Shown piece after piece: positions 8,353 through 17,368 of a stretch of DNA of 64,000 bases. Source of the stretch: Chitinophagaceae bacterium C216 (GTDB taxonomy: Bacteria; Bacteroidota; Bacteroidia; Chitinophagales; Chitinophagaceae); the NCBI GenBank assembly GCA_028485475.2, contig CP144143.1, positions 1,984,001 through 2,048,000 of the forward strand, given 5' to 3'. A program made the position numbers and the translations under genes. Numbering within the stretch: the stretch's first letter is position 1; each line of letters begins with the position of its first letter. A model generated the notes under the pieces. That model did not search any database and was not told the DNA's origin. It worked only from the letters and a program-made list of their open reading frames with translations.

Positions 8353-9250
8353 ATTGCCTGTTACTAATTACGGCAGCCCGATGCTGTTGTCTATCCAGTA
8401 TGGTTTCCAGATGTGGTTGGATAACAGCATTGAGGCTGTCTTTTGTAATAACGAGGGCGTTGGGATCTTCTACTAGCTGATACCAAGGCTTCTCTTTCCC
8501 GAAGGGGTAAGTACCGAAGATGATGACAGGGGTACCATAAGCTTCGATTTCGCGATCGTTTTTAAGTATCCATTGTTCAGCCCAGTTATATAAAAATTCT
8601 GCATCAGCTCCCAGCAAACGCATACAACTATGCGAGATAGGATAACCGGGTAATGCATACTCATGAAAACCTACGCCCAATTTATTATGTACGTTGAAGT
8701 TCCATTTTAGTATCCAGCTGGCATTTACGGTGCTGGTGCTTTTCTTCGATTTCCAGTTGGTAAAGAAAAGGCCACGGGGAGTGGGGGAGCTCTTCTTACC
8801 CATGTTGGTGGGACCTGTGAGTATTAATGATCCGTTTTCGTAGGCGGCAAACACTTGTGTAGGATAAGAAAAGAAAATGATTTTATTTACATCTTTCAAT
8901 TGTTCCACTTGTTCCGGGAAGGGCGAATAATATTGCAAGGGCAGCGAAAAATCGCTGGGGATAATGATGCTATCCAGTCTTTTCAGATGCGTAGTATCTA
9001 CACGGTTCAACAACGTAAGTATGTCCAACCTTTTTGCGCCCCCTAAAGAGTCTTTCTGTTGCTGCCATTCTTTTTGTTTTATAAATCGGTAGGTAAGGGC
9101 CGGTTGGGGTGCAACAGGCTCAGGGGCGGTTTCCTCCTGCTGTACTGTAGTATCAACAGGTGTGGGAGCAGGTTGAGTATCCTTTTGCTGACAGGAGAAA
9201 CAAATAAGTACTGATAAAAGCAGTGAGTAAAAAGGGATAGATCGCATCAT
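8312..9250 (-). CDS. L,D-transpeptidase (YkuD) family lipoprotein
   Basis: The 312-residue protein has a lipoprotein-like signal (SLLLSVLICFSC), a Pro/Thr/Glu-rich linker and a C-terminal YkuD domain with the catalytic signature HEYALPGYPISHSCMRLL, including the His and Cys of the active site. Such enzymes form 3-3 peptidoglycan cross-links or attach proteins to the cell wall in the periplasm. Starts are possible at ATG 9250, 9247 or 9268; 9250 or 9247 gives the more typical signal peptide. The last 41 bases overlap the end of the TonB receptor gene on the other strand, and no terminator fits between the two genes. Confidence 0.88.
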   Translation of the reverse strand: MMRSIPFYSLLLSVLICFSCQQKDTQPAPTPVDTTVQQEETAPEPVAPQPALTYRFIKQKEWQQQKDSLGGAKRLDILTLLNRVDTTHLKRLDSIIIPSDFSLPLQYYSPFPEQVEQLKDVNKIIFFSYPTQVFAAYENGSLILTGPTNMGKKSSPTPRGLFFTNWKSKKSTSTVNASWILKWNFNVHNKLGVGFHEYALPGYPISHSCMRLLGADAEFLYNWAEQWILKNDREIEAYGTPVIIFGTYPFGKEKPWYQLVEDPNALVITKDSLNAVIQPHLETILDRQQHRAAVISNRQSKVSNQAEAGNGQ

Positions 9251-9458
9251 TCTATCTGCAATATGCATAAATATTTCTACTAAACGAAATTTTTAGCAGG
9301 AGGTATGCTTTCAGCCATTTTTTAAAAAACGTATATTCGTAGCCTGTATATATACTTGAATATCATAAACGAATTATCATATTAAACAGCAAGAGTGAAG
9401 AAGCGTGTAGTCATCACGTAGTTTCACCATCATTAAGAATATTTAAAAATACATTGCG

Positions 9459-10613
9459 ATGAAAACAAAATTAAGGGTAGGCATGATCGGTGGCGGTAAG
9501 AATGCCTTTATTGGTGCCGTACACCGTGCAGCTTTAAACATGGATGGATTAATAGAATTGAGTTGTTGTGCATTGAGTCATGATCCGCAAGTAGCAAAGG
9601 AATCAGGGCAAGCGCTTTTTTTGCCGGATGACAGAATCTATACTTCATATGAGGAGATGATTAAAAAGGAAAGCGAACTGCCTGCCGAGAAACGCATGCA
9701 CTTTGTATCCATTGTAACCCCTAATCATGTGCACTTTGAGCCCGCAATGATGGCATTGGAGCATGGTTTTCATGTGGTATTGGAAAAGCCGATGGTATTT
9801 ACCTTAGACCAAGCCAAACAACTGAAGCAAAAAGTAGAAGAAACAGGATTGTTACTTTGTCTTACGCATACTTATTCGGGTTATCCTATGGTAAAACAAG
9901 CCCGTCAAATGGTGAAAGATGGGGCGCTGGGGGCGATCAGAAAAATATGGGTAGAGTACCCGCAGGGCTGGCTGAGCCGTCTTTCAGAGAAAGAAGGAAA
10001 TATTCAGGCGGCTTGGAGAACCGATCCAGCACGTAGTGGTAAAAGTGGCGCCATGGGCGATATTGGAACGCATGCGGCACATCTGGCGGAATATATTTCC
10101 GGACAAAAGATTGTAAAACTTTGTGCTGACTTAAACATAATAGTAGAAGGCCGCCTGCTGGACGATGACGGTGCCATGCTGCTGAAATTTGATAAAGGGG
10201 CTACAGGAGTCCTCACTGCTACTCAGGTAGCAGCAGGAGAGGAGAATAATCTGCGCATCCGTATTTATGGTGAAAAAGGTGGACTGGAATGGAGTCAACA
10301 AGAGCCGAATACTTTAATCGTAAAATGGCTGGATGGTCCGGCACAAATATATCGCGCAGGAAATGCTTATCTGCATGATGTGGCCAAACACAATACCAGA
10401 ACACCCGGCGGTCACCCCGAGGGTTACTTGGAAGCTTTTGCAAATATTTACAGAAATTTTGCGCTGACTTTACAAGCACGCTTGAACGGTGAGGAGCCTA
10501 GCAGCCTGATAGACTTTCCCACTGTGGAAGATGGGGTGAGAGGTATGGCATTTATAGATAATGTGATTGCCTCTGCTCAAAGTGACAAGAAGTGGTGGGA
10601 TTATGTTATATAG
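9459..10613 (+). CDS. Gfo/Idh/MocA-family oxidoreductase
   Basis: The 384-residue protein starts with a Rossmann motif (GMIGGGKNAFIGAVHR) and has the family catalytic region VVLEKPMVF and the DIGTHAAHL segment, in which the His probably takes part in catalysis. A C-terminal alpha/beta domain follows. Members oxidise or reduce sugars, inositols or related polyols with NAD(P). The absence of a signal peptide suggests a cytoplasmic enzyme. It stands alone, with 208 bases to the divergent transpeptidase gene and a strong terminator after it, so the substrate cannot be guessed from context. Confidence 0.9.
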   Translation: MKTKLRVGMIGGGKNAFIGAVHRAALNMDGLIELSCCALSHDPQVAKESGQALFLPDDRIYTSYEEMIKKESELPAEKRMHFVSIVTPNHVHFEPAMMALEHGFHVVLEKPMVFTLDQAKQLKQKVEETGLLLCLTHTYSGYPMVKQARQMVKDGALGAIRKIWVEYPQGWLSRLSEKEGNIQAAWRTDPARSGKSGAMGDIGTHAAHLAEYISGQKIVKLCADLNIIVEGRLLDDDGAMLLKFDKGATGVLTATQVAAGEENNLRIRIYGEKGGLEWSQQEPNTLIVKWLDGPAQIYRAGNAYLHDVAKHNTRTPGGHPEGYLEAFANIYRNFALTLQARLNGEEPSSLIDFPTVEDGVRGMAFIDNVIASAQSDKKWWDYVI

Positions 10614-10636
10614 GCTTATTTAAAAATGCACTTTAT

Positions 10637-10664
10637 AGCCTGCAATACGGTTGCAGGCTTTTTA
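10637..10664 (+). terminator. Intrinsic terminator after the Gfo/Idh/MocA gene
   Basis: AGCCTGCAA and TTGCAGGCT form a perfect nine-base-pair stem with a five-base loop, followed by TTTTATT. Confidence 0.93.
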
Positions 10665-10695
10665 TTGTTAATGGAGTTGTTAAATCATTAGTGGG

Positions 10696-11058
10696 ATGTT
10701 TAAAAAAATTCTTTTTACGCTGGCACTTATTGTAACATTTCAGCTGGCTGCTTTGGCTCAATCCGGTGTGGGTAAAGCATCCGATAAAGCTTACTCGTAC
10801 GCTTATATCAGGGTAGCAGGCCAACCTTTTTCGCGAAAGCTTGTAGTAGATGTGGATTTAGGCGATACAGAAGCACAAAAACAGGCTGGACAGCAGTATT
10901 CAGATGCCCTAACTAATAAAAAGTCCTATGCTGCGGTGCTGAATTATATGGCTGATGAAGGTTACGAACTGGTACAGATGCAGGAACTGGTCGAATCTTA
11001 TAAAGGTACGGGCGGAACATCGGGCGTGATCTTTATCATGAAAAAAAGAAAGGACTAA
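10696..11058 (+). CDS. Small secreted protein of unknown function
   Basis: The 120-residue product has a clear signal peptide (LFTLALIVTFQLAALAQ) and a mature part of about 98 residues. The mature part holds YSYAYIRVAGQPFSRKL, VVDVDLGD, a helical region KKSYAAVLNYMADEGYELV and the end GVIFIMKKRKD. The pattern ALNYMxxxGYELV is reminiscent of DUF4177-like small proteins, but I do not assign a family. It is probably periplasmic. The gene stands between a terminator and the Crp-like regulator. Confidence 0.72.
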   Translation: MFKKILFTLALIVTFQLAALAQSGVGKASDKAYSYAYIRVAGQPFSRKLVVDVDLGDTEAQKQAGQQYSDALTNKKSYAAVLNYMADEGYELVQMQELVESYKGTGGTSGVIFIMKKRKD

Positions 11059-11109
11059 GGCAGGCCAAGCACGATGCAACCGTAAACGCTTTCTTCGTTA
11101 TATTTGATT

Positions 11110-11670
11110 ATGCTCTTGCTCGATTATCTGAAAAGCTTCTTTCCTATTGATGAGGAACTGGAGATGTTCTTCGGTTCCATCAGTGAAACCAAAGAATATC
11201 GTAAAGGGGCATTTATCTTTGTACCGGACACTTATCTCAAACACATTTATTTTGTCGAATCAGGCTTTACCCGTGTGTTTTATAACAAGGATGGGAAGGA
11301 TATTACGCATTATTTTTATGGCGAAAACAATTTTATTACCGGCATAGAGAGTGTGTTTTATGAAAAACCCAGCCTGTTCGGCTTACAGGCGCTTGCCCAT
11401 TCTCGTGTAACATTGCTGCCTTTTAGCCCTATTCGTGAGATGTCGGAGAAGAGTATTACTATCAATCATATCATCAAAAAAATGCTGCTGGACAATCTTA
11501 TTGCCTTTTCCAAAAGGTTTTACAATAACCAATTTAAGTCTGCACAGGAGCGTTACGAAGCCTTGCTAGAAGAAAATCCAACGATCCTGCAAAATGCTAG
11601 TTTGGGACATATTGCCTCCTATTTAGGTGTTTCCCAGCAGACTTTATCGGTAATTAGAGGTAATCTATAG
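11110..11670 (+). CDS. Crp/Fnr-family transcriptional regulator
   Basis: The 186-residue protein begins with a cyclic-nucleotide-binding-like beta-roll (GAFIFVPDTYLKHIYFVESG, then ITHYFYGENNFITGIES) and ends in a short winged helix-turn-helix (LGHIASYLGVSQQTLSVIRGNL). The HTH is at the extreme C-terminus, as in many Bacteroidota Crp-like proteins. The start is ATG 11110; a TTG at 11104 is part of a TATATTTG sequence that could be the -7 box. The export operon starts 79 bases downstream on the same strand, so this protein is a candidate regulator of it. Confidence 0.88.
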   Translation: MLLLDYLKSFFPIDEELEMFFGSISETKEYRKGAFIFVPDTYLKHIYFVESGFTRVFYNKDGKDITHYFYGENNFITGIESVFYEKPSLFGLQALAHSRVTLLPFSPIREMSEKSITINHIIKKMLLDNLIAFSKRFYNNQFKSAQERYEALLEENPTILQNASLGHIASYLGVSQQTLSVIRGNL

Positions 11671-11713
11671 TTTATTTTTTAAGGTATCTGAAAAAATATC
11701 AGGAATAATTCAC

Positions 11714-11721
11714 CACCTTTG
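11714..11721 (+). promoter_or_regulatory. Probable -7 box of the tolC-hlyD-permease operon
   Basis: CACCTTTG resembles TAnnTTTG and lies 28 bases before the TolC-like ATG. No clear -33 TTTG is present at the right distance, which would fit an activator-dependent or weak promoter. Confidence 0.45.
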
Positions 11722-11750
11722 TGTTGTTATCTCTAAATAGATAAACAACA
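11722..11750 (+). promoter_or_regulatory. Imperfect palindrome just upstream of the TolC-like gene
   Basis: TGTTGTTATCT at 11722-11732 and AGATAAACAACA at 11739-11750 form an 11-12 base dyad with a six-base spacer; the right arm has one extra A. It ends on the first base of the start codon and lies downstream of the putative -7 box. It could be an operator for the neighbouring Crp-like regulator or a hairpin in the mRNA leader. Confidence 0.5.
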
Positions 11751-13135
11751 TGAAACTATATTCTATTCGTCCTGCATTATTGCTCATAAGTCTTTTAGCG
11801 ATGACGAGCATGGATGCGCAGGAAACGTTCAAACCGTTTAAAACACCTGTCGAAAGTGCTATACAGCATAACAAGTCGATTCAAAATGCAATGCTGGAAA
11901 ACCAGAAGGTAGTACTAGACCAGCAAGCCGTAAAAGGAAAGTCTTTGCCCCATTTGTCAGTAAATGCGTTGTATGGTTATTTACATACGGGAGTAGATGT
12001 GGATATACCTGCGCGCACTTTGCCGATAACAGGCATCACGTTGTTTGAAGAATCTGCTAAAGGCAATTTTTCCACACATGCTTTCGCTTCGGGGCTTACC
12101 GCAACACAGGTGATTTTTAGTGGGCTGCAAATTAGCAATGGTCAAAAGGCCCTTGAACAAAAGTATAAGGCGCAGACATTGCTGACCGAAGCGTCTTACG
12201 ATGCTCTAGCCCAGGAAATTATTACTTCATTCGATCAGCTGATGCTGTTGAAAGAAGTGGATTTGCTGATCAACGATTCGGAGAGAAGGTTGCAAAAGGA
12301 ACATCAAAAAGTAATCAAGGCAATTGAAAACGGAGTAGCTATTCCTTATGATCGGGATAAGATTAAACTGGCTATGCTGGAGTTGGAAAGCAAACGTGCC
12401 GAAGTACAGAGCAATCGGGAATTATTGTATTTTAAACTAGAAGAGCTTACAGGCCTTGCTTCAGAAGAATTGGAAAAGATAGACTACACGTTGGAGGTTA
12501 TGCTGCTTACTGATGATGCCATGGCGATGAACCGAAAAGAGCTGCAAGCACTGGAAGCTTCGCAAAAAGCATATGAATATTTGTTGAAGAAAGAAAAAGG
12601 AGCGCAGTTGCCCCAAGTATTTGCTTTCGGCAATCTGTCTTATTTAAATGCTTTTAATGCTCGTACCACTCTAAAGGATGTGGCCAATTTGGGCGATGTT
12701 ACGTTAAAGACAAATCATGTACAGTTGGCTCCTGCATACGGAGTAGGAGTAGGCCTCAGATGGAGTATCTTTGATGGTAAGGCGCATCATACCGCTATTG
12801 AAAAAGCAAAAATCGATTTGCAGATTAATGAAAATAAGTTGGAAGATACCCGAGAGAAATTGAACCTCCTGCAGCGTAAGACGAAGTCGGATTATGACTT
12901 GGGTTTAAAGAAGATTGCCGTGCATCAACAACAGATGATCATTGCAAAAAACAACTTACATCTGGCATCGCGTCAGTTTGAAGAAGGATTGCTAGATGTT
13001 ACGGAGCGCCTGGCTGCAGAAAATGAATACTATAAACAATCCTTAAGTTACTATAATCAGATTTTGAATCAGCGTTTGGCCGCTACCGAATTGCTGAAGG
13101 CCAATGGCAATTTATATCAAACCATCATCAGATAA
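11750..13135 (+). CDS. TolC-like outer membrane efflux protein
   Basis: The 461-residue protein has a signal peptide (ALLLISLLAMTSMDAQ) and two long alpha-helical repeats typical of outer membrane factor proteins, for example AQEIITSFDQLMLLKEVDLL and ASRQFEEGLLDVTERLAAE. It should form a trimeric channel across the outer membrane and periplasm. The following hlyD-like gene starts two bases after the stop, so the two are co-transcribed and probably work as one export system. Confidence 0.92.
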   Translation: MKLYSIRPALLLISLLAMTSMDAQETFKPFKTPVESAIQHNKSIQNAMLENQKVVLDQQAVKGKSLPHLSVNALYGYLHTGVDVDIPARTLPITGITLFEESAKGNFSTHAFASGLTATQVIFSGLQISNGQKALEQKYKAQTLLTEASYDALAQEIITSFDQLMLLKEVDLLINDSERRLQKEHQKVIKAIENGVAIPYDRDKIKLAMLELESKRAEVQSNRELLYFKLEELTGLASEELEKIDYTLEVMLLTDDAMAMNRKELQALEASQKAYEYLLKKEKGAQLPQVFAFGNLSYLNAFNARTTLKDVANLGDVTLKTNHVQLAPAYGVGVGLRWSIFDGKAHHTAIEKAKIDLQINENKLEDTREKLNLLQRKTKSDYDLGLKKIAVHQQQMIIAKNNLHLASRQFEEGLLDVTERLAAENEYYKQSLSYYNQILNQRLAATELLKANGNLYQTIIR

Positions 13136-13137
13136 CT

Positions 13138-14103
13138 ATGAAACAACTATTTTACATAATAGGATTAGCGTTACTATTGCAAGGCTGTTCTTGTGGCAAA
13201 CATGAAAAGCATGCAACACTGGAAGGAAAAATAGAAAGAGACCAATTGTCGGTTACAACCAAAGTTCCCGGACGTGTGCAGCAGATTCTGGTGGAAGAAG
13301 GACAGTTAGTACAGCAGGGAGATACCCTGATGATACTGGAGTTGCCTGAAGTAGATGCTAAAGCTATTCAAGCGCAAGGAGCACTAGAAGTAGCACAGGC
13401 GCAATACGAGATGGCGGTAAAGGGAGCTACGGAAGGACAAATCCGTCAGCTGAGGGCTAAGGTGGACGGACTAAAGGAACAATATGAATTTGCGCAAAAA
13501 TCACTCGAACGCATGCGTAATCTGCTAGCCGATTCACTGGTAGCACAACAAAAATATGATGAGGTATATGCAAAGTACCAAGGAGCTCGTAACCAGTACG
13601 AAGCGGCAAAGGTCGAATTAGCAGAAGCAGAAAGAGGTGCTCGAGTAGAACAGCAGAAGATGGCATTGGGACAGAAGGAACGGGCACTGGGCGCCGTATC
13701 GGAAGTACATGCGGCAGCGCAGGAACGTTTTATTCTAGCGCCACAGGAAATGACTATCGAAACCATCAATCTGAAAGTAGGAGAGCTGGCACTGGCAGGG
13801 TACAGTTTGATTTCAGGATATATTACTGAGGGTACTTATTTCCGTCTTACTGTTCCCGAAAGTAAGGTAAAGGCTTTTCAGAAAGGTGCTGTGAAAGAAT
13901 TGCGTATTCCTTATCTAGACAATAAGGCCATCCAGGCTAAGGTGGAAACTGTTAAAGCGTTGAGCGCTTATGCTAATATCAGTACGGCATACCCCGACTT
14001 TGAACAGCAGGAGGCCATGTTTGAGATCAGACTCAAAGCCGTAAATCCTGCCGAGAGCAGAGCGTTGCTCACTAAGGCCGGTTTTATCGTTGCAGATCAT
14101 TAA
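13138..14103 (+). CDS. HlyD-family periplasmic adaptor lipoprotein
   Basis: The 321-residue protein has a lipoprotein signal with lipobox LQGC at residues 14-17, a biotinyl-lipoyl-like half motif (VTTKVPGRVQQILVEEGQ, GDTLMILE), a long coiled-coil hairpin rich in Ala, Glu and Gln (about 80-190) and a barrel domain. It should link the inner membrane permease to the TolC-like channel. It lies two bases after the TolC-like gene and ten bases before the permease ATG. The length is at the short end for the family. Confidence 0.92.
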   Translation: MKQLFYIIGLALLLQGCSCGKHEKHATLEGKIERDQLSVTTKVPGRVQQILVEEGQLVQQGDTLMILELPEVDAKAIQAQGALEVAQAQYEMAVKGATEGQIRQLRAKVDGLKEQYEFAQKSLERMRNLLADSLVAQQKYDEVYAKYQGARNQYEAAKVELAEAERGARVEQQKMALGQKERALGAVSEVHAAAQERFILAPQEMTIETINLKVGELALAGYSLISGYITEGTYFRLTVPESKVKAFQKGAVKELRIPYLDNKAIQAKVETVKALSAYANISTAYPDFEQQEAMFEIRLKAVNPAESRALLTKAGFIVADH

Positions 14104-14113
14104 ATTTTTAAAC

Positions 14114-15283
14114 ATGAAAACATTTTTCAGCCTGGTTCGAAGGGAGTTTCAACTGTTTTTTCAGAACAGGGTGCTGATGGTATTGTTTCTTGGTGCTCCA
14201 TTAATGTATGGAGTATTGGTGGGTTCGGTATATAAAAAAGGAGCCGTAACCAACTTGCCCATCGTGGTAGTGGATGAAGACAATACGCCACTATCAAGAC
14301 AGTTGATTGATATGTTTAATGAAAACGAAGTGATTTATGTAGCCTCCGTATTGCCCGATAATTTTAATGCTCATAAGGAAGCGCTGCGAAAGGAAGCCAC
14401 CGTGGTAGTGAACATTCCCCGCAATTTTGCTGCAGATATTAATTACAACCGTCCTACGGAAGTTACCATGTTTGTGAATACATCCAATACGCTTACTTCC
14501 AACTATGCCATGATGGCCACCAATGTGTGTGTAGCTACACTCAAAGCAGGTATTCAAATTAAATCCCTAGAGAAAAAAGGGGTGCCTTCGTATGTGGCCA
14601 CACAGCAGTATGAACCGTTTAAGACCACCATCATCAGGCAAAATTTTAAATCGGGCAACTACCTCTACTTCATGCTGCCGGGTGTATTGCTTACCGTATT
14701 GCAACAGGTATTGATGTTAGGGCTGGCACTCAGCTTTGCATCGGAGTTTGAAAGAGGTACATTCAAAGAGTTGGTGGCAAAATCCTCCAATGTATTTCAG
14801 TTGTTATTCGTGAAAATCACGCCCTATTTATTGATGTCGGTATTGATTTATGTATTGTATTACATCTATTCGCTGGTGTATAGAATGCCTTTGCATGTAG
14901 AGGGTTTTGCTTTTTGGAGCGCCTCGATTTTATTCCTGATAGCGGTAGGGTTTTTAGGTATACTGGTAAGCATAGCCATTCCTAATCAGCTACAGGCTAC
15001 CGAAATTCTAATGGTAGTGGCTACGCCTTCTTTTATTTTGAGTGGATTTACCTGGCCTTTAAGTCAGATGCCCGGTTGGGTGGTTGCTTTTGCTAAATGT
15101 ATTCCGCTGACCCATTATCTGCAAATTTTCCGCACACTCATTGTGGAAAAAGGTACAGTAGATGTGGTGTCTTCTTCTATATGGGGGCTGGTCATCATTG
15201 CAAGCATCTCCTTCGTGTTATCACTGGTATTATTACAATGGAAGATTAATAAGGTGCAGAAGCGGCCTATCATATCGACCTGA
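14114..15283 (+). CDS. ABC-2 type transporter permease
   Basis: The 389-residue inner membrane protein has the ABC-2 permease layout: one N-terminal helix (VLMVLFLGAPLMYGVLVGSV), a periplasmic domain of about 150 residues and then five helices, including ILSGFTWPLSQMPGWV, the usual loop before the last part. With the two preceding genes it forms a tripartite exporter of the YbhFSR or YhhJ type. No ATPase gene is nearby, so the ATP-binding subunit must be elsewhere. The start is ATG 14114; an in-frame TTG at 14090 overlaps the hlyD-like gene. A strong terminator follows. Confidence 0.9.
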   Translation: MKTFFSLVRREFQLFFQNRVLMVLFLGAPLMYGVLVGSVYKKGAVTNLPIVVVDEDNTPLSRQLIDMFNENEVIYVASVLPDNFNAHKEALRKEATVVVNIPRNFAADINYNRPTEVTMFVNTSNTLTSNYAMMATNVCVATLKAGIQIKSLEKKGVPSYVATQQYEPFKTTIIRQNFKSGNYLYFMLPGVLLTVLQQVLMLGLALSFASEFERGTFKELVAKSSNVFQLLFVKITPYLLMSVLIYVLYYIYSLVYRMPLHVEGFAFWSASILFLIAVGFLGILVSIAIPNQLQATEILMVVATPSFILSGFTWPLSQMPGWVVAFAKCIPLTHYLQIFRTLIVEKGTVDVVSSSIWGLVIIASISFVLSLVLLQWKINKVQKRPIIST

Positions 15284-15303
15284 TCTAAATAAAATATGAT
15301 GAC

Positions 15304-15346
15304 AATCCTTGTATAATGTGATTGCATTATGCAAGGATTTTTTATT
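15304..15346 (+). terminator. Intrinsic terminator after the export operon
   Basis: A 15-base-pair stem (arms 15304-15318 and 15325-15339, one G-T pair) with a six-base loop is followed by TTTTTATTT. Confidence 0.92.
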
Positions 15347-15473
15347 TAATATTAAAGATGCATGGGTTTACTTATCCTTATCGATAGTTGTAAAATAAGT
15401 TTGCTGTTAGAATGTTGACATGCCTTGTCACAATGTCCCTTTAGCTTTGTCGGCGTATAAAAATAGATGCGTT

Positions 15474-16331
15474 ATGTATATTATAGTAGGCGCTACAGGT
15501 CGTATTGGTTCTTTAGTAGTGAAAGCAATGCAGCATCAAAATCTACCCGTAAGGGCAGTTGTTAGGGATCCTAGTAAGCTAACACTTACGTCGGTTGAAG
15601 TAGGTAAGGCTGATTTAATGCAAACGGATGAGGTAGTTGAAGCCTTTAAAGGTGGTACCACTGCTCTATTGATAACTCCTGAAAATCCGGCTTCACAAGA
15701 CATTATGGGCGATACCCGTCGTGTTGTAGAAAATTATCGGCAGGCGATTATCGCTACAGGCATTCGTAGGATGGTTGCTTTGTCTTGCATTGGCGCACAT
15801 CTTGACGATAATACCGGCAATATTTTGATGTCGCGTATGTTGGAGACAGCGCTAGCAGATCTGGATGTAGAAAAAGTATATATTAGACCTTCTTATTATT
15901 TCAGTAACTGGTTGGCATATCTCGACACCGTGCAGCAGTATGGCATATTGCCTACTTTTTTCCCCGAGGATTTGAAAATTGAGAAGCATGCCCCGGCTGA
16001 TTTGGCTCAGTTTATTACCGAAATAATGATTGCAAAAGAAGTACAACAGGTGTATGAACTGTTCGGGCCGCGTGCCTATAGTTCTAGGGATATTGCTGCT
16101 GCATTTTCAAATTTGCTGCAAAAATCGATAGCGGTGCAATCTATACCACCGCGCCAGTGGGTAGAGACGTTGTGCTCCGTAGGGTTTACCGAAGATGCCG
16201 CCAAGCATTTAGCGGATATGACGCAGGCCGTTGTTGACCAGAAAGCTATACCTGAGTTCCCGGAGCGTGTTATTAAATTAAAAACAGAATTTGAAGATTA
16301 TATCAGACCTTATGTTGCTAATGCCGATTAA
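15474..16331 (+). CDS. NmrA-like NAD(P)-binding protein
   Basis: The 285-residue protein is an atypical short-chain dehydrogenase of the NmrA/QOR2 type. It has an N-terminal GATGRIGSLVV nucleotide-binding motif, AVVRDPSKL after the second strand, MVALSCIGAHLDD and YIRPSYYFSNW in the core. Such proteins sense NAD(P) or reduce quinones. The ATG at 15474 is used because the Rossmann fold starts there; a TTG-like extension to 15420 crosses a TAGCTTTG (15442-15449) that may be the -7 promoter box. It stands alone. Confidence 0.9.
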   Translation: MYIIVGATGRIGSLVVKAMQHQNLPVRAVVRDPSKLTLTSVEVGKADLMQTDEVVEAFKGGTTALLITPENPASQDIMGDTRRVVENYRQAIIATGIRRMVALSCIGAHLDDNTGNILMSRMLETALADLDVEKVYIRPSYYFSNWLAYLDTVQQYGILPTFFPEDLKIEKHAPADLAQFITEIMIAKEVQQVYELFGPRAYSSRDIAAAFSNLLQKSIAVQSIPPRQWVETLCSVGFTEDAAKHLADMTQAVVDQKAIPEFPERVIKLKTEFEDYIRPYVANAD

Positions 16332-16404
16332 GGAATAGAAAGACGCGTATTTCGTATAGAGTACAACTCAGGGTACATAAATTTGTTCCTCTAAAACCTT
16401 TACT

Positions 16405-16773
16405 ATGACTAAGCCCGTTGGTCTTACTAAAAACAATACCTGGCAATACGGCATCAGAAGAACCGTTCCTATGCCGTTCCATCAGGTGTGGGATTTTCTT
16501 TTTTCTAAAAAAGGGTTATCGTTATGGGCGCGTCATCCAAATACTCAGTTTTCTACCTATATAGATCGCTCTCATATTCGCACCAAATGGCAATTGCCCG
16601 GATGGTCCCAGCCTGTCATACTGCAGCTTCGGGTGCTGGCAGGCAATCAGAAAACTACTATTGCTATACATGTGGAAAAAATGCTGCATCAGCAACAGCG
16701 TGAAGAAGCCCGGAAGTATTGGGAGACAACCCTACTTTATATACAGAATGCTTTAAAAACGCAAGTGGAATAA
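16405..16773 (+). CDS. SRPBCC/START-fold protein
   Basis: The 122-residue protein looks like an activator-of-Hsp90-ATPase/SRPBCC fold: RRTVPMPFHQVWDFLFS at the front, followed by beta strands with IRTKWQLPGW, and a C-terminal helix (REEARKYWETTLLYIQNALK) of the type that closes the hydrophobic pocket. It has no signal peptide. The ligand is unknown. It lies 73 bases after the NmrA-like gene and may be read with it. Confidence 0.72.
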   Translation: MTKPVGLTKNNTWQYGIRRTVPMPFHQVWDFLFSKKGLSLWARHPNTQFSTYIDRSHIRTKWQLPGWSQPVILQLRVLAGNQKTTIAIHVEKMLHQQQREEARKYWETTLLYIQNALKTQVE

Positions 16774-16940
16774 ATGTGATTCTGGCAAATTTGTTGTGTG
16801 TTTAATTTATTTTTATATAATTTTGTTACTTCAGCCCGCAATTGTGTATGAGCCCGAGACGTTTCCCTGACGCGGTAGCGGTAATTTGCTTTCTTTTGAT
16901 TCGTTGTCCTTAATCATATAGAAGGTTAAAAAATACCATT

Positions 16941-17273
16941 ATGGGAAAATTTGTAATTACTACTAGAAAAAACGGTGAGTATCAATTTGTACTCAAAGCC
17001 GGTAACGGACAAACTATCTTAGTAAGTGAAGGCTATACCACAAAAGCGGCTTGCCTAAATGGGTTAAACTCAGTACGTAACAATGCAGTAGACGATAGTA
17101 AATATGAACGAAAGGCTTCTAGCAACGGAAAATATTATTTTAATTTAAAAGCAACCAACGGGCAGATAATCGGTACCAGTGAGATGTACGAAAGTGAGAG
17201 CGGAAGAGAGAATGGAATTGCTTCTGTAAAGAAGAATGCATCCGAAGCTGAAGTAGATGATCAGACTGCCTGA
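16941..17273 (+). CDS. YegP family protein (two DUF1508 repeats)
   Basis: The 110-residue protein contains two tandem DUF1508 units. The first is GEYQFVLKAGNGQTILVSEG with GLNSVRNNA, the second GKYYFNLKATNGQIIGTSEM with GIASVKKNA. This matches the E. coli YegP architecture. The function is not established. The repeats share the spacing KAxNGQxI with SEG or SEM. A terminator follows about 45 bases after the stop. Confidence 0.93.
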   Translation: MGKFVITTRKNGEYQFVLKAGNGQTILVSEGYTTKAACLNGLNSVRNNAVDDSKYERKASSNGKYYFNLKATNGQIIGTSEMYESESGRENGIASVKKNASEAEVDDQTA

Positions 17274-17319
17274 GGTAAAGATTGTAGTAGAGTAGATAGA
17301 GAACAAAAGCCTCTAAACT

Positions 17320-17350
17320 GCCGGGTGGATAAACCCGGCCTTTTTATTTT
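17320..17350 (+). terminator. Intrinsic terminator after the yegP-like gene
   Basis: GCCGGGT and ACCCGGC form the stem with a six-base loop, followed by TTTTTATTTT. It lies between two convergent genes. Confidence 0.9.
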
Positions 17351-17368
17351 ATTGCGCTTGCAGTGATA

